This document shows, one piece after another, positions 1-7,876 of a DNA stretch of 64,000 nt; the first letter of the stretch is position 1; each line of letters begins with the position of its first letter. Origin of the DNA: Haladaptatus halobius (lineage in GTDB: Archaea; Halobacteriota; Halobacteria; Halobacteriales; Haladaptataceae); the NCBI RefSeq assembly GCF_020618475.1, contig NZ_CP085341.1:124001-188000 (forward strand). The letters are read 5' to 3'. A model generated the notes under the pieces. It worked only from the letters and a program-made list of their open reading frames with translations. It did not search any database and was not told where the DNA came from. The position numbers and the translations under genes are program-made.

Positions 1-2
1 AA

Positions 3-89
3 GCGACCAAGCACGAAGTCTGTCGCTGGGAGCGAGAACTCGACGAGGATTGCCATCAGGGTATTCGTATTCTATCCGAAGCAGCTTAA
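3..89 (+). CDS. C-terminal end of a gene truncated by the window edge
   Basis: A reading frame already open at the left edge runs for 28 codons and ends at a TAA (87-89). The visible tail is charged and helical-looking, ending in ILSEAA. It is the most coding-like of the three frames here (acidic, few rare residues), but there is too little to name a family. The gene would be convergent with the HalOD1 gene that follows. Confidence is low because only 87 bases are visible. Confidence 0.25.
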   Translation, partial: ATKHEVCRWERELDEDCHQGIRILSEAA

Positions 90-205
90 TCACTCGGTGA
101 GCAGCTCCTCTGGCCGTTCTCGAGACGGAGGACAGGCGCTAACAGCGCTCACGCTCCTGATGAAATCAAGCGAGAACCGCCGATCCATGCCGTCCGTGCA
201 CGTGT

Positions 206-484
206 CTACGGTTCATCAGACTCAAGCTCTACGGCACCTTCAGTTGAGACGGTGACCCAGTACCCGGCATACTGAAATGAGACTGAGCCGTGTGTCCGTG
301 GCGTCCCATCTGCCCGTGGCGCAAACAGTGCATCAAGTGCCTCCGGATTAATCACCTGGTACAATGGCTCGAGGTCAACTGGTGACTGCCCTTTTGCGTC
401 TGCAACGGCAGTCAGAACGTTGGTACTGAGTGAACGCGGCGATGCAGTCGGTGGGGATCCGTTATTGGTATTAGTTGGATACAC
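206..484 (-). CDS. HalOD1-domain small protein
   Basis: A 92-residue protein whose second half matches the haloarchaeal HalOD1 output domain (seen: VDLEPLYQVINPEALDALF, then a G-x-VSFQYAGYWVTVS beta-hairpin near residues 64-81). HalOD1 is a small alpha/beta output module often found alone or attached to haloarchaeal signalling proteins; its ligand and biochemical activity are not established. The first ~35 residues are Ser/Thr/Asn-rich and probably disordered. It lies 200 bases from a DUF7344 regulator on the same strand, and the same two domains recur in the 54.5-56.2 kb locus. A signalling or adaptor role is inferred from the domain only. Confidence 0.8.
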   Translation of the reverse strand: MYPTNTNNGSPPTASPRSLSTNVLTAVADAKGQSPVDLEPLYQVINPEALDALFAPRADGTPRTHGSVSFQYAGYWVTVSTEGAVELESDEP

Positions 485-684
485 GCATTAATTCCTCTCA
501 CGGTTAGAGTCTCTCAACCAAGTATTCTACAGGTTCAGCCACCATCTCTTGCTCTGCACTCTACTGGAACCGCACTAAAATAACCAGAGGATGGCAGAGC
601 TGATATGTTGCTTTACATCCCACAGAAGCTGCCCTCACCAATACGATCGCTCATCCAGCATGGATTCACGTATCGTCCGTGTGC

Positions 685-1014
685 TCAGTCCGGCTCTTCT
701 TCGCTCCGTGCGAACTCGACGACTGTCTCGACACGGTCGCCACCGCGAAAGCGAATTGTTTCACTCCGTGCATCATACTCAATGAGGGTGTGATCAGCCA
801 ACTTCGGGAGATGCGTGTGGCGGAAGTCTGTTTCAAGGTGCTCGCACGACGCATCGACGCGCTCACACACCGCATCAATCAGCGCGGAGAAGGTAATTGT
901 CTCCCCATCCATTGTCTGAAGGTGATACAGGATATACCGACGGTGGGGATGGGTGAGGAGATCAAAGAGCGTTCCGAGCGAAAATTCAGACTGATGGATG
1001 GTGTTTGCGGTCAT
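685..1014 (-). CDS. DUF7344-type winged-helix protein
   Basis: A 109-residue protein with the haloarchaeal DUF7344 pattern: F-x-LLTHPHRRYILYHL near residues 17-31 (first helix of a winged helix), a central helix rich in Cys and acidic residues, then HTHLPKLADHTLIEYD (about 66-81), where the recognition helix and wing are expected. Proteins of this type are presumed DNA-binding regulators related to ArsR-like winged helices; targets are unknown. The 408-base gap upstream carries a perfect 12-base palindrome at 1184-1195 that could be an operator. A paralogue lies at 55863-56240. Confidence 0.75.
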   Translation of the reverse strand: MTANTIHQSEFSLGTLFDLLTHPHRRYILYHLQTMDGETITFSALIDAVCERVDASCEHLETDFRHTHLPKLADHTLIEYDARSETIRFRGGDRVETVVEFARSEEEPD

Positions 1015-1422
1015 TGGAGGGGGTTTTCTCTTGTGAGGTAGCGGTAAATGGGTGGAAGCGGGTCTTCGATCGGCGGTCGCTTGGAGAGCATGTTTATCAC
1101 CATCAGTCTCGCGCTATCCTTACTATAAAGGAAATCTCTGATGTTTATTCTTATGGCTCAAGTGTTAGAGGTGACCTTATCGATTCACATGTGAAAAGTA
1201 TTCACGTGGATACATGAGGTGGATCCACCCGAGAAGACCATTTCTCGCGTATTATTTCATCTACTTCTTCCAGCATATGTAAAACTACGCCCATGTTCAA
1301 AGCAGCAGTAGCACTCATTGTAAGAGGGTTGTTTGAACAGAAGAGTTGGTAACGGGATAACCAACTATTGCTATTGCTAAGTAGACTATACTTATTTACC
1401 ATACGAAAGATGATTTGCTAGC
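1015..1422. other. Intergenic region between divergent genes
   Basis: No convincing gene. The stretch separates the DUF7344 gene (minus) from the first of two 75-residue winged-helix genes (plus). It contains a 12-base palindrome (1184-1195) with a related half-copy just downstream, and AT-rich promoter-like sequence near 1380-1400 (ctatacttattta) about 30 bases before the downstream start. Confidence 0.5.
1184..1210. promoter_or_regulatory. Palindrome and partial repeat, possible operator
   Basis: TTCACATGTGAA (1184-1195) is a perfect 12-base palindrome. Six bases downstream a related sequence, TTCACGTGGA, begins at 1201. Position between two divergently transcribed DNA-binding-protein genes suggests autoregulation, but no footprint-like consensus is known to me. 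Confidence 0.25.
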
Positions 1423-1650
1423 ATGACAACTCATCGGGCGACCGAGATCGCTTCAGAGGCTATTTTATTAGCAAATGAGGAAGATACCTTTCGGCTTCCA
1501 GAACTGAAAGAGAACCTCGAGTTCGATGAGGAGCCCTCTAATAGTATGATTCGGGCTGTATTACGCCAACTCGAGGAAGGCGAGTGGCTTGAGCGTGACC
1601 ATCCAGAGGGACGTATTTGGTATGCGAGCGACAATATTGAAAATCTATAA
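1423..1650 (+). CDS. Small winged-helix-like protein, tandem copy 1
   Basis: A 75-residue acidic protein. Residues 5-17 (RATEIASEAILLA) form the first helix, FRLPELKENL the second, MIRAVLRQLEEGEWLERDH (about 45-63) the recognition helix and turn, and GRIWYASD the wing. This is a minimal winged-helix layout as in many haloarchaeal regulators with no sensor domain. The ATG start is preceded by an AT-rich TATA-like stretch around 1386-1397. The gene immediately downstream (1832-2059) encodes a paralogue of exactly the same length, so the pair probably arose by tandem duplication. DNA binding is inferred. Confidence 0.7.
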   Translation: MTTHRATEIASEAILLANEEDTFRLPELKENLEFDEEPSNSMIRAVLRQLEEGEWLERDHPEGRIWYASDNIENL

Positions 1651-1831
1651 ATTGAATTCTTACTCCTCTCGCATAGAGTGATGCCTTCTATCTTATCGGT
1701 CTTTTTCAGCATTCTTCTATTTTGAATTCTAGTTATTGTATATTTCCCAAATAGAAGGGATTGGGTCGGTTTTAAGACGACAGATTCGAATGGTTCTTAG
1801 GGTCTCTCCACCAACTTTGAATTTGATCACT

Positions 1832-2059
1832 GTGGTGGAACACCGAGCAGTCTGTATTGCCTCTGAGGCTCTTCTCCTTGCACGTGAACAGGGCCACTTC
1901 CGGCTCTCTGAACTCAAATCTCGATTATCGAGTTCGTTTGAAGACCCACCCTCCGAAAGTCTGATTCGAGTCGTGTTGCGCCAACTCGAAGCAAGTGCGT
2001 GGCTCGAACGTGAGCACCCACAAGGACGTGTTTGGCACGCCGGCCGGCATTTGAAATAG
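1832..2059 (+). CDS. Small winged-helix-like protein, tandem copy 2
   Basis: A paralogue of the preceding gene: HRAVCIASEALLLA, FRLSELKSRL, LIRVVLRQLEASAWLEREHP and GRVWHA match copy 1 position by position. The reading frame is open upstream to an ATG at 1736, but starting at the GTG at 1832 gives 75 residues, the same length as copy 1, with HRA at the same distance from the start, so that start is chosen. A second GTG follows at 1835. The upstream extension (1736-1831) has no counterpart in copy 1. Likely a small DNA-binding protein; partner and target are unknown. Confidence 0.65.
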   Translation: MVEHRAVCIASEALLLAREQGHFRLSELKSRLSSSFEDPPSESLIRVVLRQLEASAWLEREHPQGRVWHAGRHLK

Positions 2060-2586
2060 ATTGGTAGCTGAATCCCGCTCTGACATTCCTTTGGCGTTCA
2101 GTTATCGTTTGATAGCTGGTGGTAATGCAGAGTACGGTTTGCGCTAACCCTGTATATGAACTGTTGATTTTGACAGTTGCTCAGGTAACAATGCGTATAA
2201 CCCGATAACTGGGGATTGACTGTGAATAAAAAGATTGAATTGACTTAGAACGATCATAAGCCAGAAAGAATGATTGATCGTGAATTATATGATCACCAGT
2301 GGTGATGGAGAGTTCTATTTCGTGTGAAACGCTCCAGTTGCACCAAAATAACAAAATAAACGGTTGTTTTCTTGAGAGCTGTAATCAGCAGCATTGATTT
2401 TCAAAGCTGAGCGGGATTCGAAGTTTATTTCGGGAGAAGGCAGTAAAGTCAAATTAGACTCTTCAGAGGCCACGCAAACGTTATCAACGGATATGCGTGT
2501 TTATTACTGCCACCATAGTGGCTGGGACGTGGGTGGGCGAGACATCGAAAACTCACCCACAGAAGAGAAACAACACGGGAGAACCT
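2060..2586. other. AT-rich intergenic region
   Basis: No gene recognised. The sequence is clearly more AT-rich than its flanks and holds an inverted repeat ATCACC-agt-GGTGAT at 2292-2306 and several TATA-like stretches (for example caaaataacaaaataaac near 2343). It probably carries the promoter of the secreted peptide gene at 2587. Confidence 0.45.
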
Positions 2587-2871
2587 ATGAGAAAGACACT
2601 ACACATTCTGATGGCACTGGCGGTCGTCGCCACCGTGCTTAGCGGTGCATTCGCGACGCCTGTATTGGCTGGTGGGTCCGATTACGGCGGAGAGAAAGCC
2701 GCTGATGGATCGAGCAGCAGTGGAGACACGCAATCGAACGAGTGTACGCAGTCGGGTGACAGCGCATCCGGAAGTGGCACTGGAGGGTTAGCTGGTATTG
2801 GTGTGGGCGCGAATGCGAACGTGCTCAACTCCGGTGACAACCAAGAGCAGACCTGTTCGAACGTCGACTAA
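2587..2871 (+). CDS. Small secreted protein with Sec-type signal peptide
   Basis: A 94-residue protein. Residues 1-25 are a classical signal peptide: MRK, a hydrophobic core (ILMALAVVATVLSGAF), then a small-residue cleavage region (ATPVLAG). The mature part is short, rich in Gly/Ser/Asp/Asn, and has two Cys (NECTQ and QTCSN) that could form one disulfide, with a glycine-rich GLAGIGVGANANVLNSG segment. An upstream in-frame ATG at 2497 would put about 30 charged residues before the signal peptide, so the internal ATG at 2587 is chosen. A hairpin and T-run follow directly. Function unknown; an exported peptide or surface protein is inferred. Confidence 0.7.
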   Translation: MRKTLHILMALAVVATVLSGAFATPVLAGGSDYGGEKAADGSSSSGDTQSNECTQSGDSASGSGTGGLAGIGVGANANVLNSGDNQEQTCSNVD

Positions 2872-2896
2872 GACAGGAAAGCCACTCTAACGACTG

Positions 2897-2928
2897 GGGA
2901 ACGCTTAGTTCCCTCGCACAGTTCTTTT
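2897..2928 (+). terminator. Hairpin plus T-run terminator
   Basis: GGGAAC-gctta-GTTCCC (stem 2897-2902 / 2908-2913, perfect 6 bp) is followed about ten bases later by a T-rich run (ttctttta). It lies 25 bases after the stop of the secreted peptide gene, as expected for its terminator. Confidence 0.5.
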
Positions 2929-3164
2929 ATTGGGTGTCAATGATTATTGATGAAACTTTACTAGGCGAGCGAATGCTCTGAGATATACCACAAAACTCAC
3001 ATGCTGAATGCATGGAATGGATGGGCTGAGTAGTGGTGTAAGAGTGACGTTCCACCTAGCAAGTTATGGGTTAGGAAAGTGATGGGTTAGGACAGAGAAG
3101 CGAACTTATCGTCAGTGACGATCTCAAGTCGGACGCTTTCAGAAGTACTGTCCGAGGTCTAACG

Positions 3165-3620
3165 ATGACTACACACCACGGTGTGCTGGCGTGGATGCGA
3201 GGTGCCGGTTACAAGATAATCTGCAACGAATATCAGGCTGTGATACTAGTTGAGTGCACGTGTACAAGCTGCATTGGTGGGCACTGGTTTCTTTTGGATG
3301 TTCTCCGGTGGCGTCGATACTTTGCTACTCCTGAGAGGGGTGTATGGCTTATATCAGTGAGTGCTCTCCTCATCAGTGCGCTGTACACGGACGTCGTGCT
3401 GCCGGGACTACTCGCCCTCGCATTCGTGTATGTGCGCGTGGCGAAAGGCGATCGATACGATGGTTGGCAACGGCGTGGCTTAGAGCTCGGTGCGCTTGCA
3501 ATGGTATTGTTCGCCGTTGCTGGCCTCACAGCGAATCTCCTCATCTTAGTTATTGCGGCTAGTCTCATGGTCGTGATGGCAATTGTATTCGTCTTGGCCC
3601 ACATCCGACACAAGAATTGA
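3165..3620 (+). CDS. Hypothetical membrane protein
   Basis: A 151-residue frame whose second half has clear membrane segments: GVWLISVSALLISALYTDVVLPGLLALAFVYV (one or two helices, residues ~59-90) and two C-terminal helices (GALAMVLFAVAGLTANLLIL and VIAASLMVVMAIVFVLA), ending in a basic IRHKN tail. The first ~45 residues are Cys-rich, not membrane-like, and may lie upstream of the true start; a start nearer LLDVLRWRRYF is possible. No family recognised. It is followed with a 4-base overlap by another short frame. Moderate confidence that a membrane protein is encoded. Confidence 0.45.
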   Translation: MTTHHGVLAWMRGAGYKIICNEYQAVILVECTCTSCIGGHWFLLDVLRWRRYFATPERGVWLISVSALLISALYTDVVLPGLLALAFVYVRVAKGDRYDGWQRRGLELGALAMVLFAVAGLTANLLILVIAASLMVVMAIVFVLAHIRHKN

Positions 3621-3868
3621 GCCTAGTCTTCGCCTTTTTATCCGAAAATAATGTAAACAAAATTACTCCAGGCAATGATCGAACAGTTCAACCAACGATT
3701 CGCTTTCCACACGGCCACGATTGGGCAGTCGTGCTCAGCGAGAGCGTCTTTGGAGCGACTCTTCTTACCGACCTCTCACATCTGACTGCACTCGTCGTGG
3801 GGACGCTCACGGTGGGCGTCTACTGGACGCTTCATAGGTGGAAGATTGATGCTCCCCGCTGGCGCTAG
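3617..3868 (+). CDS. Short hypothetical protein, possibly a gene remnant
   Basis: An 83-residue frame starting at a TTG that overlaps the stop of the preceding membrane protein gene. The first ~35 residues look unlike haloarchaeal coding sequence, whereas the second part (LSHLTALVVGTLTVGVYW then a basic RWKIDAPRWR tail) looks like one membrane helix with a cytoplasmic end. That mismatch suggests the 3' end of a decayed membrane-protein gene rather than an intact one. No family assigned. Confidence 0.3.
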   Translation: MSLVFAFLSENNVNKITPGNDRTVQPTIRFPHGHDWAVVLSESVFGATLLTDLSHLTALVVGTLTVGVYWTLHRWKIDAPRWR

Positions 3869-4094
3869 CGATTGTTAGCACACTATCCCTTCTCACTGGC
3901 TACAGTGAACCGAACTGCTAAGTGGATTGTGAACATAGCTCACTATGTCGGGTCTTGCATCGCATTCGGTCATTTGATCCGGCAAACGTGGGCAACATGG
4001 AGACCATTCACGTCCCCACGTTTCATATGGCAGATGTCGCAATACGCGGGAATCGCTCCCACATCACTTTTAACGTATCCCAGTATGCGGATCG
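3869..4094. other. Intergenic region
   Basis: Open frames here have poor haloarchaeal composition and no recognisable domain. It separates the membrane-protein remnant from the convergent amphi-Trp gene. I see no structured element. Confidence 0.35.
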
Positions 4095-4346
4095 TCAGGA
4101 TTCGTTTGTCTCTGGGTTCCAGGTCAGATCGAGTGTGATAGCTTCGGTATCACTTCCAATCATGGGTGACCGCTCTTCGATGGCGATGTCGTAGGTTATG
4201 GTTGACGCCGGCGTGAGTTCCACTGTTTTGTTTCCAACCTGAATCTCAGCCGCGTCCTCCTCACGCAGTTCATGGGCAAGTGCTTGGAGACGATCTGCAA
4301 CTTCCTCACGGGACACCTCTTCGGAATCAGCTGTCTTTTCAGCCAT
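4095..4346 (-). CDS. amphi-Trp domain protein
   Basis: An 83-residue acidic protein matching the short haloarchaeal amphi-Trp family: SREEVADRLQALAHELRE (amphipathic helix, residues ~12-29), a beta segment (AEIQVGNKTVELTP), then ITYDIAIEE and a terminal LDLTWNP strand carrying the conserved Trp. Members are usually 70-100 residues and are of unknown function. An in-frame ATG 16 codons upstream would add residues that do not fit the family, so MAEKTADSEE is taken as the N-terminus. Single gene, convergent with its left neighbour. Confidence 0.8.
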   Translation of the reverse strand: MAEKTADSEEVSREEVADRLQALAHELREEDAAEIQVGNKTVELTPASTITYDIAIEERSPMIGSDTEAITLDLTWNPETNES

Positions 4347-4715
4347 GGCGATTTTGTATGTATGAGGCGTACTCCCAAATACATTAGGACACACGTGAGT
4401 CGTATACCTTCACCATACGATGTCTCGACAGTCCACGCTCTAATTAACCCCTTCCAAGAGCAGAATAGGAGACCTAACTGGGCAAGGAACTATAGGAGTG
4501 GTAACATATGCAATCGCAAAAAGGAATACCCATGGGGCATGCCACCAAAATAACAGGAGCTGTGGAGTCTTAGTTATGGACACTTACCCGGTCATCCTGT
4601 CGGTGATTGGATCCTCGTAGGTCGCCAGTGAAGCTCAGAGGATATTCGAGTGACTCGCCGGTGCTGCCAGGATCAGACAAGAGGGTATTTGAAAGCCGCT
4701 TACTTTATCTCGAAC
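4347..4715. other. Intergenic region
   Basis: No gene recognised. Carries the upstream regions of the divergent amphi-Trp gene and of the first large membrane protein gene. TATA-like sequence (tactttatct, 4701-4710) lies immediately before the chosen downstream ATG, suggesting a very short leader or a start slightly further in. Confidence 0.4.
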
Positions 4716-5756
4716 ATGAATGGGTCGGATAGTGGTACTCAACCCGGCGACACGATGCGCGAGCGGGTCAACGAGAATCGAGTGAAGTTATGGCTCTACA
4801 TGGAGGCGAATCGGTGGGTCGTCGCCAGCGGGGTGTTGATTACTTTCTTCGTCACGCTGGTCGTCCTCGATGTCGCCGACCCGTCGCCACTCCAGCAGTA
4901 TATCGGGCCAAGCGACGACGCAGTCGATACCGTGTTTCAGGGCTTCATTGGCGCGATCATCACCGGTGTGACGCTCGTCGTGACGCTCAACCAGCTCGTG
5001 CTCTCGCAAGAACTCGGGCCAGGCGGTGACCAGCGGAATCGGATGGAGAGCGCGATGGAGTTTCGACGTGACGTGGAGAATGCGCTAGAGGTGCCAACGA
5101 GTCCGCCGGAACCGGCATCGTTCATGCAGGCGCTCATTGAGGAGACCAACGACCGAGTGAACCGACTCGCCGACGCAGTTGACGAGAACTACGATGAAGA
5201 ATTGAAAGAGAAGATCCACAGCTACGCCGATGGGCTAGCGGAGAACGCCGATGAGATGAGTAAGACGCTGAAGAATACACTGTTCGGAACCTTCGGCGTG
5301 CTCTCTGCCATCCTCAATTACAATTGCTCGTGGAAAATTTTCCTCGCACGGAAGATTCGCAATGAGCATGCCGACGTGCTCACCGACGAAGTAAACGCGG
5401 CGTTCGACGACATCCTCGAGAGTCTGAAATTCTTCGGTCCGTCGCGCGAGCACTTCAAGACGCTCTACTTCCAACGGGAACTCGTCAATCTCTCACGAGC
5501 AATGTTGTACTCGGCGGTGCCCGCCCTCGTTGTGTCTGTGGCGATGATCATCTACTTCGACGCGCGGGCAGTTCCAGGTTCGACGCTCGCTATTAGCAAT
5601 GATGTGCTGACCGTCAGTTTCGCTACGACTATTGCAGTAGTTCCGTTCATCATCCTATTGTCATTCTTCCTCCGCATCGCCACTGTGGCGAAACGTACCC
5701 TTTCGATTGGAGCGTTCATTCTTCGGGAAACAAAACGGAGAGACGATCCCGACTAA
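4716..5756 (+). CDS. Haloarchaeal four-helix membrane protein, paralogue 1
   Basis: A 346-residue protein. Layout: acidic N-terminus with TMRERVNENRVKLWLYMEANR, helix 1 (VASGVLITFFVTLVVL), a short outside loop, helix 2 (GFIGAIITGVTLVVTLNQLVLSQELGPGGDQ), then ~150 largely helical hydrophilic residues containing YNCSWKIFLARKIRNEHAD and GPSREHFKTLYFQREL, and two C-terminal helices. It ends RIATVAKRTLSIGAFILRE. The gene at 6243 encodes a full-length paralogue with the same layout. No enzyme motif seen; the soluble middle could be a sensor or oligomerisation part. Start chosen at MNGSDSG because the residues before it are basic and Cys-rich. Function unknown. Confidence 0.75.
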   Translation: MNGSDSGTQPGDTMRERVNENRVKLWLYMEANRWVVASGVLITFFVTLVVLDVADPSPLQQYIGPSDDAVDTVFQGFIGAIITGVTLVVTLNQLVLSQELGPGGDQRNRMESAMEFRRDVENALEVPTSPPEPASFMQALIEETNDRVNRLADAVDENYDEELKEKIHSYADGLAENADEMSKTLKNTLFGTFGVLSAILNYNCSWKIFLARKIRNEHADVLTDEVNAAFDDILESLKFFGPSREHFKTLYFQRELVNLSRAMLYSAVPALVVSVAMIIYFDARAVPGSTLAISNDVLTVSFATTIAVVPFIILLSFFLRIATVAKRTLSIGAFILRETKRRDDPD

Positions 5757-6034
5757 GTAAGCGGAGTGGTTGTTTTGGCTTTCAGTAGAAGCTCAATTTC
5801 GTCCCCTTCACCTCACATTCATCAGCGCCACCGGCATGGTCGTATGTGCAGAGTCTCGAATAAGGCACTCTCAAGGAGTATACCAGATGCTTCACGATGA
5901 TGGGTTGTAAGTGAGAATCGACTAATCGAAGGAGGGGATATTCGGTGGTGACGGTTAAAATACTCTTCGTATTAAGCCCGCTCGTATAAGAGTCTCTACT
6001 CACCAATCTATGATGAGACGGCTGATTCGTACAT

Positions 6035-6250
6035 ATGGCCCGACAGACTACTGATAGGTGGGAGTATCATACGCTCCGGCCACCGCGAGGGAGCACCAAA
6101 AAAGAGGCGATCGACCCGAGTGCTGAGCTCAATGAGTTGGGGAAAGATGGGTGGGAACTCGTTGACACCATTGAGTACGTCGGCGGTGGCACCAAGTTTT
6201 TAGTGTTCAAACGCCCTGCGCGACAGGGAGACAAAACAGACAATGAGTGA
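6035..6250 (+). CDS. DUF4177-type small protein
   Basis: A 71-residue protein with the DUF4177 pattern: WEYHTLRPPRG at the N-terminus, AELNELGKDGWELVDTIEY (residues ~30-48) and a last strand TKFLVFKRPA. DUF4177 proteins are small alpha/beta proteins of unknown function. Its stop overlaps the start of the second membrane protein gene by 8 bases, so the two are almost certainly co-translated. That places the DUF4177 protein between two paralogous membrane proteins and suggests a cytoplasmic partner for them. Confidence 0.8.
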   Translation: MARQTTDRWEYHTLRPPRGSTKKEAIDPSAELNELGKDGWELVDTIEYVGGGTKFLVFKRPARQGDKTDNE

Positions 6251-7256
6251 GAGCGAAATCAGCACGGCAAATACGATGCGTGAACGGGCTGGTGAGAATC
6301 GTGCAAAGCTTTGGGTGGTGCTCGGCGCACGGCGCTTGGCAGTTACTGGCGTAATTGCAGTGGTGTTTTTTGTGCTGTTCGTGATCGCTGGCACGCTTCT
6401 CTACCCACCGCTAAAATCTGAAATCGCGAAAACAGACACGATTGAAACGATTTTCTCAACCATGCTTGGAGCAACGATCACCGGAACGACGTTGGTCGTT
6501 ACTATCAGCCAACTCGTCATCTCCCAGGAGAATGGGCCGCTAGGCGATCAACATCAACGGATGAGCGATGCGATGGATTTCCGTGAGTATCTGAGCGAAA
6601 TGCTTGGCCACTCAACTCCGGCTGACCCGTCTGCGTTTCTCCAGCAACTGATCGGTGGGGCTGAGCAGCGAACAAATGACCTCCGTGAGGCAATCGCAAA
6701 AAATGGTCATGACGACCTCCAAAATGAGATTGACGAGTTCACGGAGAGCCTCACAGGAAATGCAGAAACAGTTAAAGACGAGCTTGAGGGCGCACAATTC
6801 GGGACGTTTGATGTGTTGTTTGCCGCCCTCGATTTCAACTACTCGTGGAAAATTTTCCATGTCGAACGGATGCAAAGCGAGTATGCGGACGATCTGACTG
6901 ACGAACAGGATCGGCTGTTTGAACGATTGAAGACCTCGCTCTCGATGTTCGGGCCGGCACGTGAGCATATCAAGACGCTCTATTTCCAATGGGCACTCAT
7001 TGACCTCTCTCAACTGATCCTCTATGCGGCGATTCCAGCGTTGTTCGTCGCTGGCGCAATGCTCGCGTTTGTTGGGAGTGGGACATTTACTGGCATCACG
7101 CTTGGTGTAAGCGATCTCCTCTGGGTGGTCGCTGGTGCGTTCACAGTCACACTAATCCCATTTTTATTGCTTGTTAGCTATATTCTCCGGATCGCGACCG
7201 TCGCGAAACGAACTCTCGCGATTGGCCCGCTGATCCTGCGTAACTCCCAGCGATAA
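6243..7256 (+). CDS. Haloarchaeal four-helix membrane protein, paralogue 2
   Basis: A 337-residue paralogue of the protein at 4716-5756. Shared landmarks in the same order: TMRERAGENRAKLWV, helix pair 1-2 ending TISQLVISQENGPLGDQ, a hydrophilic middle with FNYSWKIFHVERMQSEYAD and GPAREHIKTLYFQWAL, and a C-terminal helix pair with RIATVAKRTLAIGPLILR. Most conserved are the loop after helix 2 and the SWKIF segment, likely functional. Co-translated with the upstream DUF4177 gene. The two paralogues use visibly different codons (copy 1 more GC-rich), so the duplication is old or one copy was acquired. Function unknown. Confidence 0.78.
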   Translation: MSESEISTANTMRERAGENRAKLWVVLGARRLAVTGVIAVVFFVLFVIAGTLLYPPLKSEIAKTDTIETIFSTMLGATITGTTLVVTISQLVISQENGPLGDQHQRMSDAMDFREYLSEMLGHSTPADPSAFLQQLIGGAEQRTNDLREAIAKNGHDDLQNEIDEFTESLTGNAETVKDELEGAQFGTFDVLFAALDFNYSWKIFHVERMQSEYADDLTDEQDRLFERLKTSLSMFGPAREHIKTLYFQWALIDLSQLILYAAIPALFVAGAMLAFVGSGTFTGITLGVSDLLWVVAGAFTVTLIPFLLLVSYILRIATVAKRTLAIGPLILRNSQR

Positions 7257-7411
7257 TGACTAAACTTCCACTACCAGAATTCACAACCAACAAAACAGAT
7301 GACAACCAACCAATCCCAACACTCCGACCACACACGCCACCACACGGCACCACTGCCTAGCAGGCACCTCCACGTAGCGAATCCCTGTCCGCAACGGGAG
7401 TGTGAGTGATA

Positions 7412-7811
7412 ATGGATCGTACGTCACGACGAACGTTCCTAACACTGACTGGCGCAATTGGAACCATAAAGCCTGAGCGGATGTCTCACACGAAGTCCCA
7501 CGGTGACGGCGTCTGGTGTTGATAATTCACTCGTGTTTAAGCGAATGAGCGTGAGTGAACCGTGGGCAAGTGGCCGCGTCGCAGCGAGCGTAACGCTGAC
7601 ATCAGCCGCGACAACGAAGCATGGCGTTCGTGCCTTGACCGTTATTAAAAAGGACGGCACTGAGTTCGATACCGGGACGATTCAAAGTGGCCAAACAAGT
7701 AAAACGATTTTTCTCCCGGTTGGCAAGCAATCGACGCTCACTGCGGTCGATTTCGATGGCAAGACCGTTGGTTCGATCATCGTCAAAGTGAGTGGTAACA
7801 AGATCATCTGA
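7412..7811 (+). pseudogene. Tat lipoprotein gene broken by a one-base frameshift
   Basis: An ATG at 7412 begins a Tat signal (SRRTFLTLTGAIGT) that runs into a wrong frame and ends at a TGA. The following frame begins with SLSGCLT, a typical haloarchaeal lipobox, and continues through a beta-rich domain to 7811 (VKVSGNKII). Removing one A from the aaa run at 7468-7470 joins them into one lipoprotein of about 132 residues. The mature part is Ser/Thr/Val-rich beta-sandwich-like sequence resembling small extracellular Ig-like domains, but no family is assigned. Either a real frameshift mutation or an assembly error in the A-run. If read through, the product would be a lipid-anchored extracellular protein. 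Confidence 0.65.
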
Positions 7812-7876
7812 TCCTCCATCCTTCTCAAATCATTTTGAGCTACGAGATGACCATGCTCAGTAGAGTTGCGCTCGGA

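Noticed and set aside
1202..1402. 66-codon minus-strand frame
   Set aside because: Ser/Asn/Leu-rich, overlaps the presumed promoter region.
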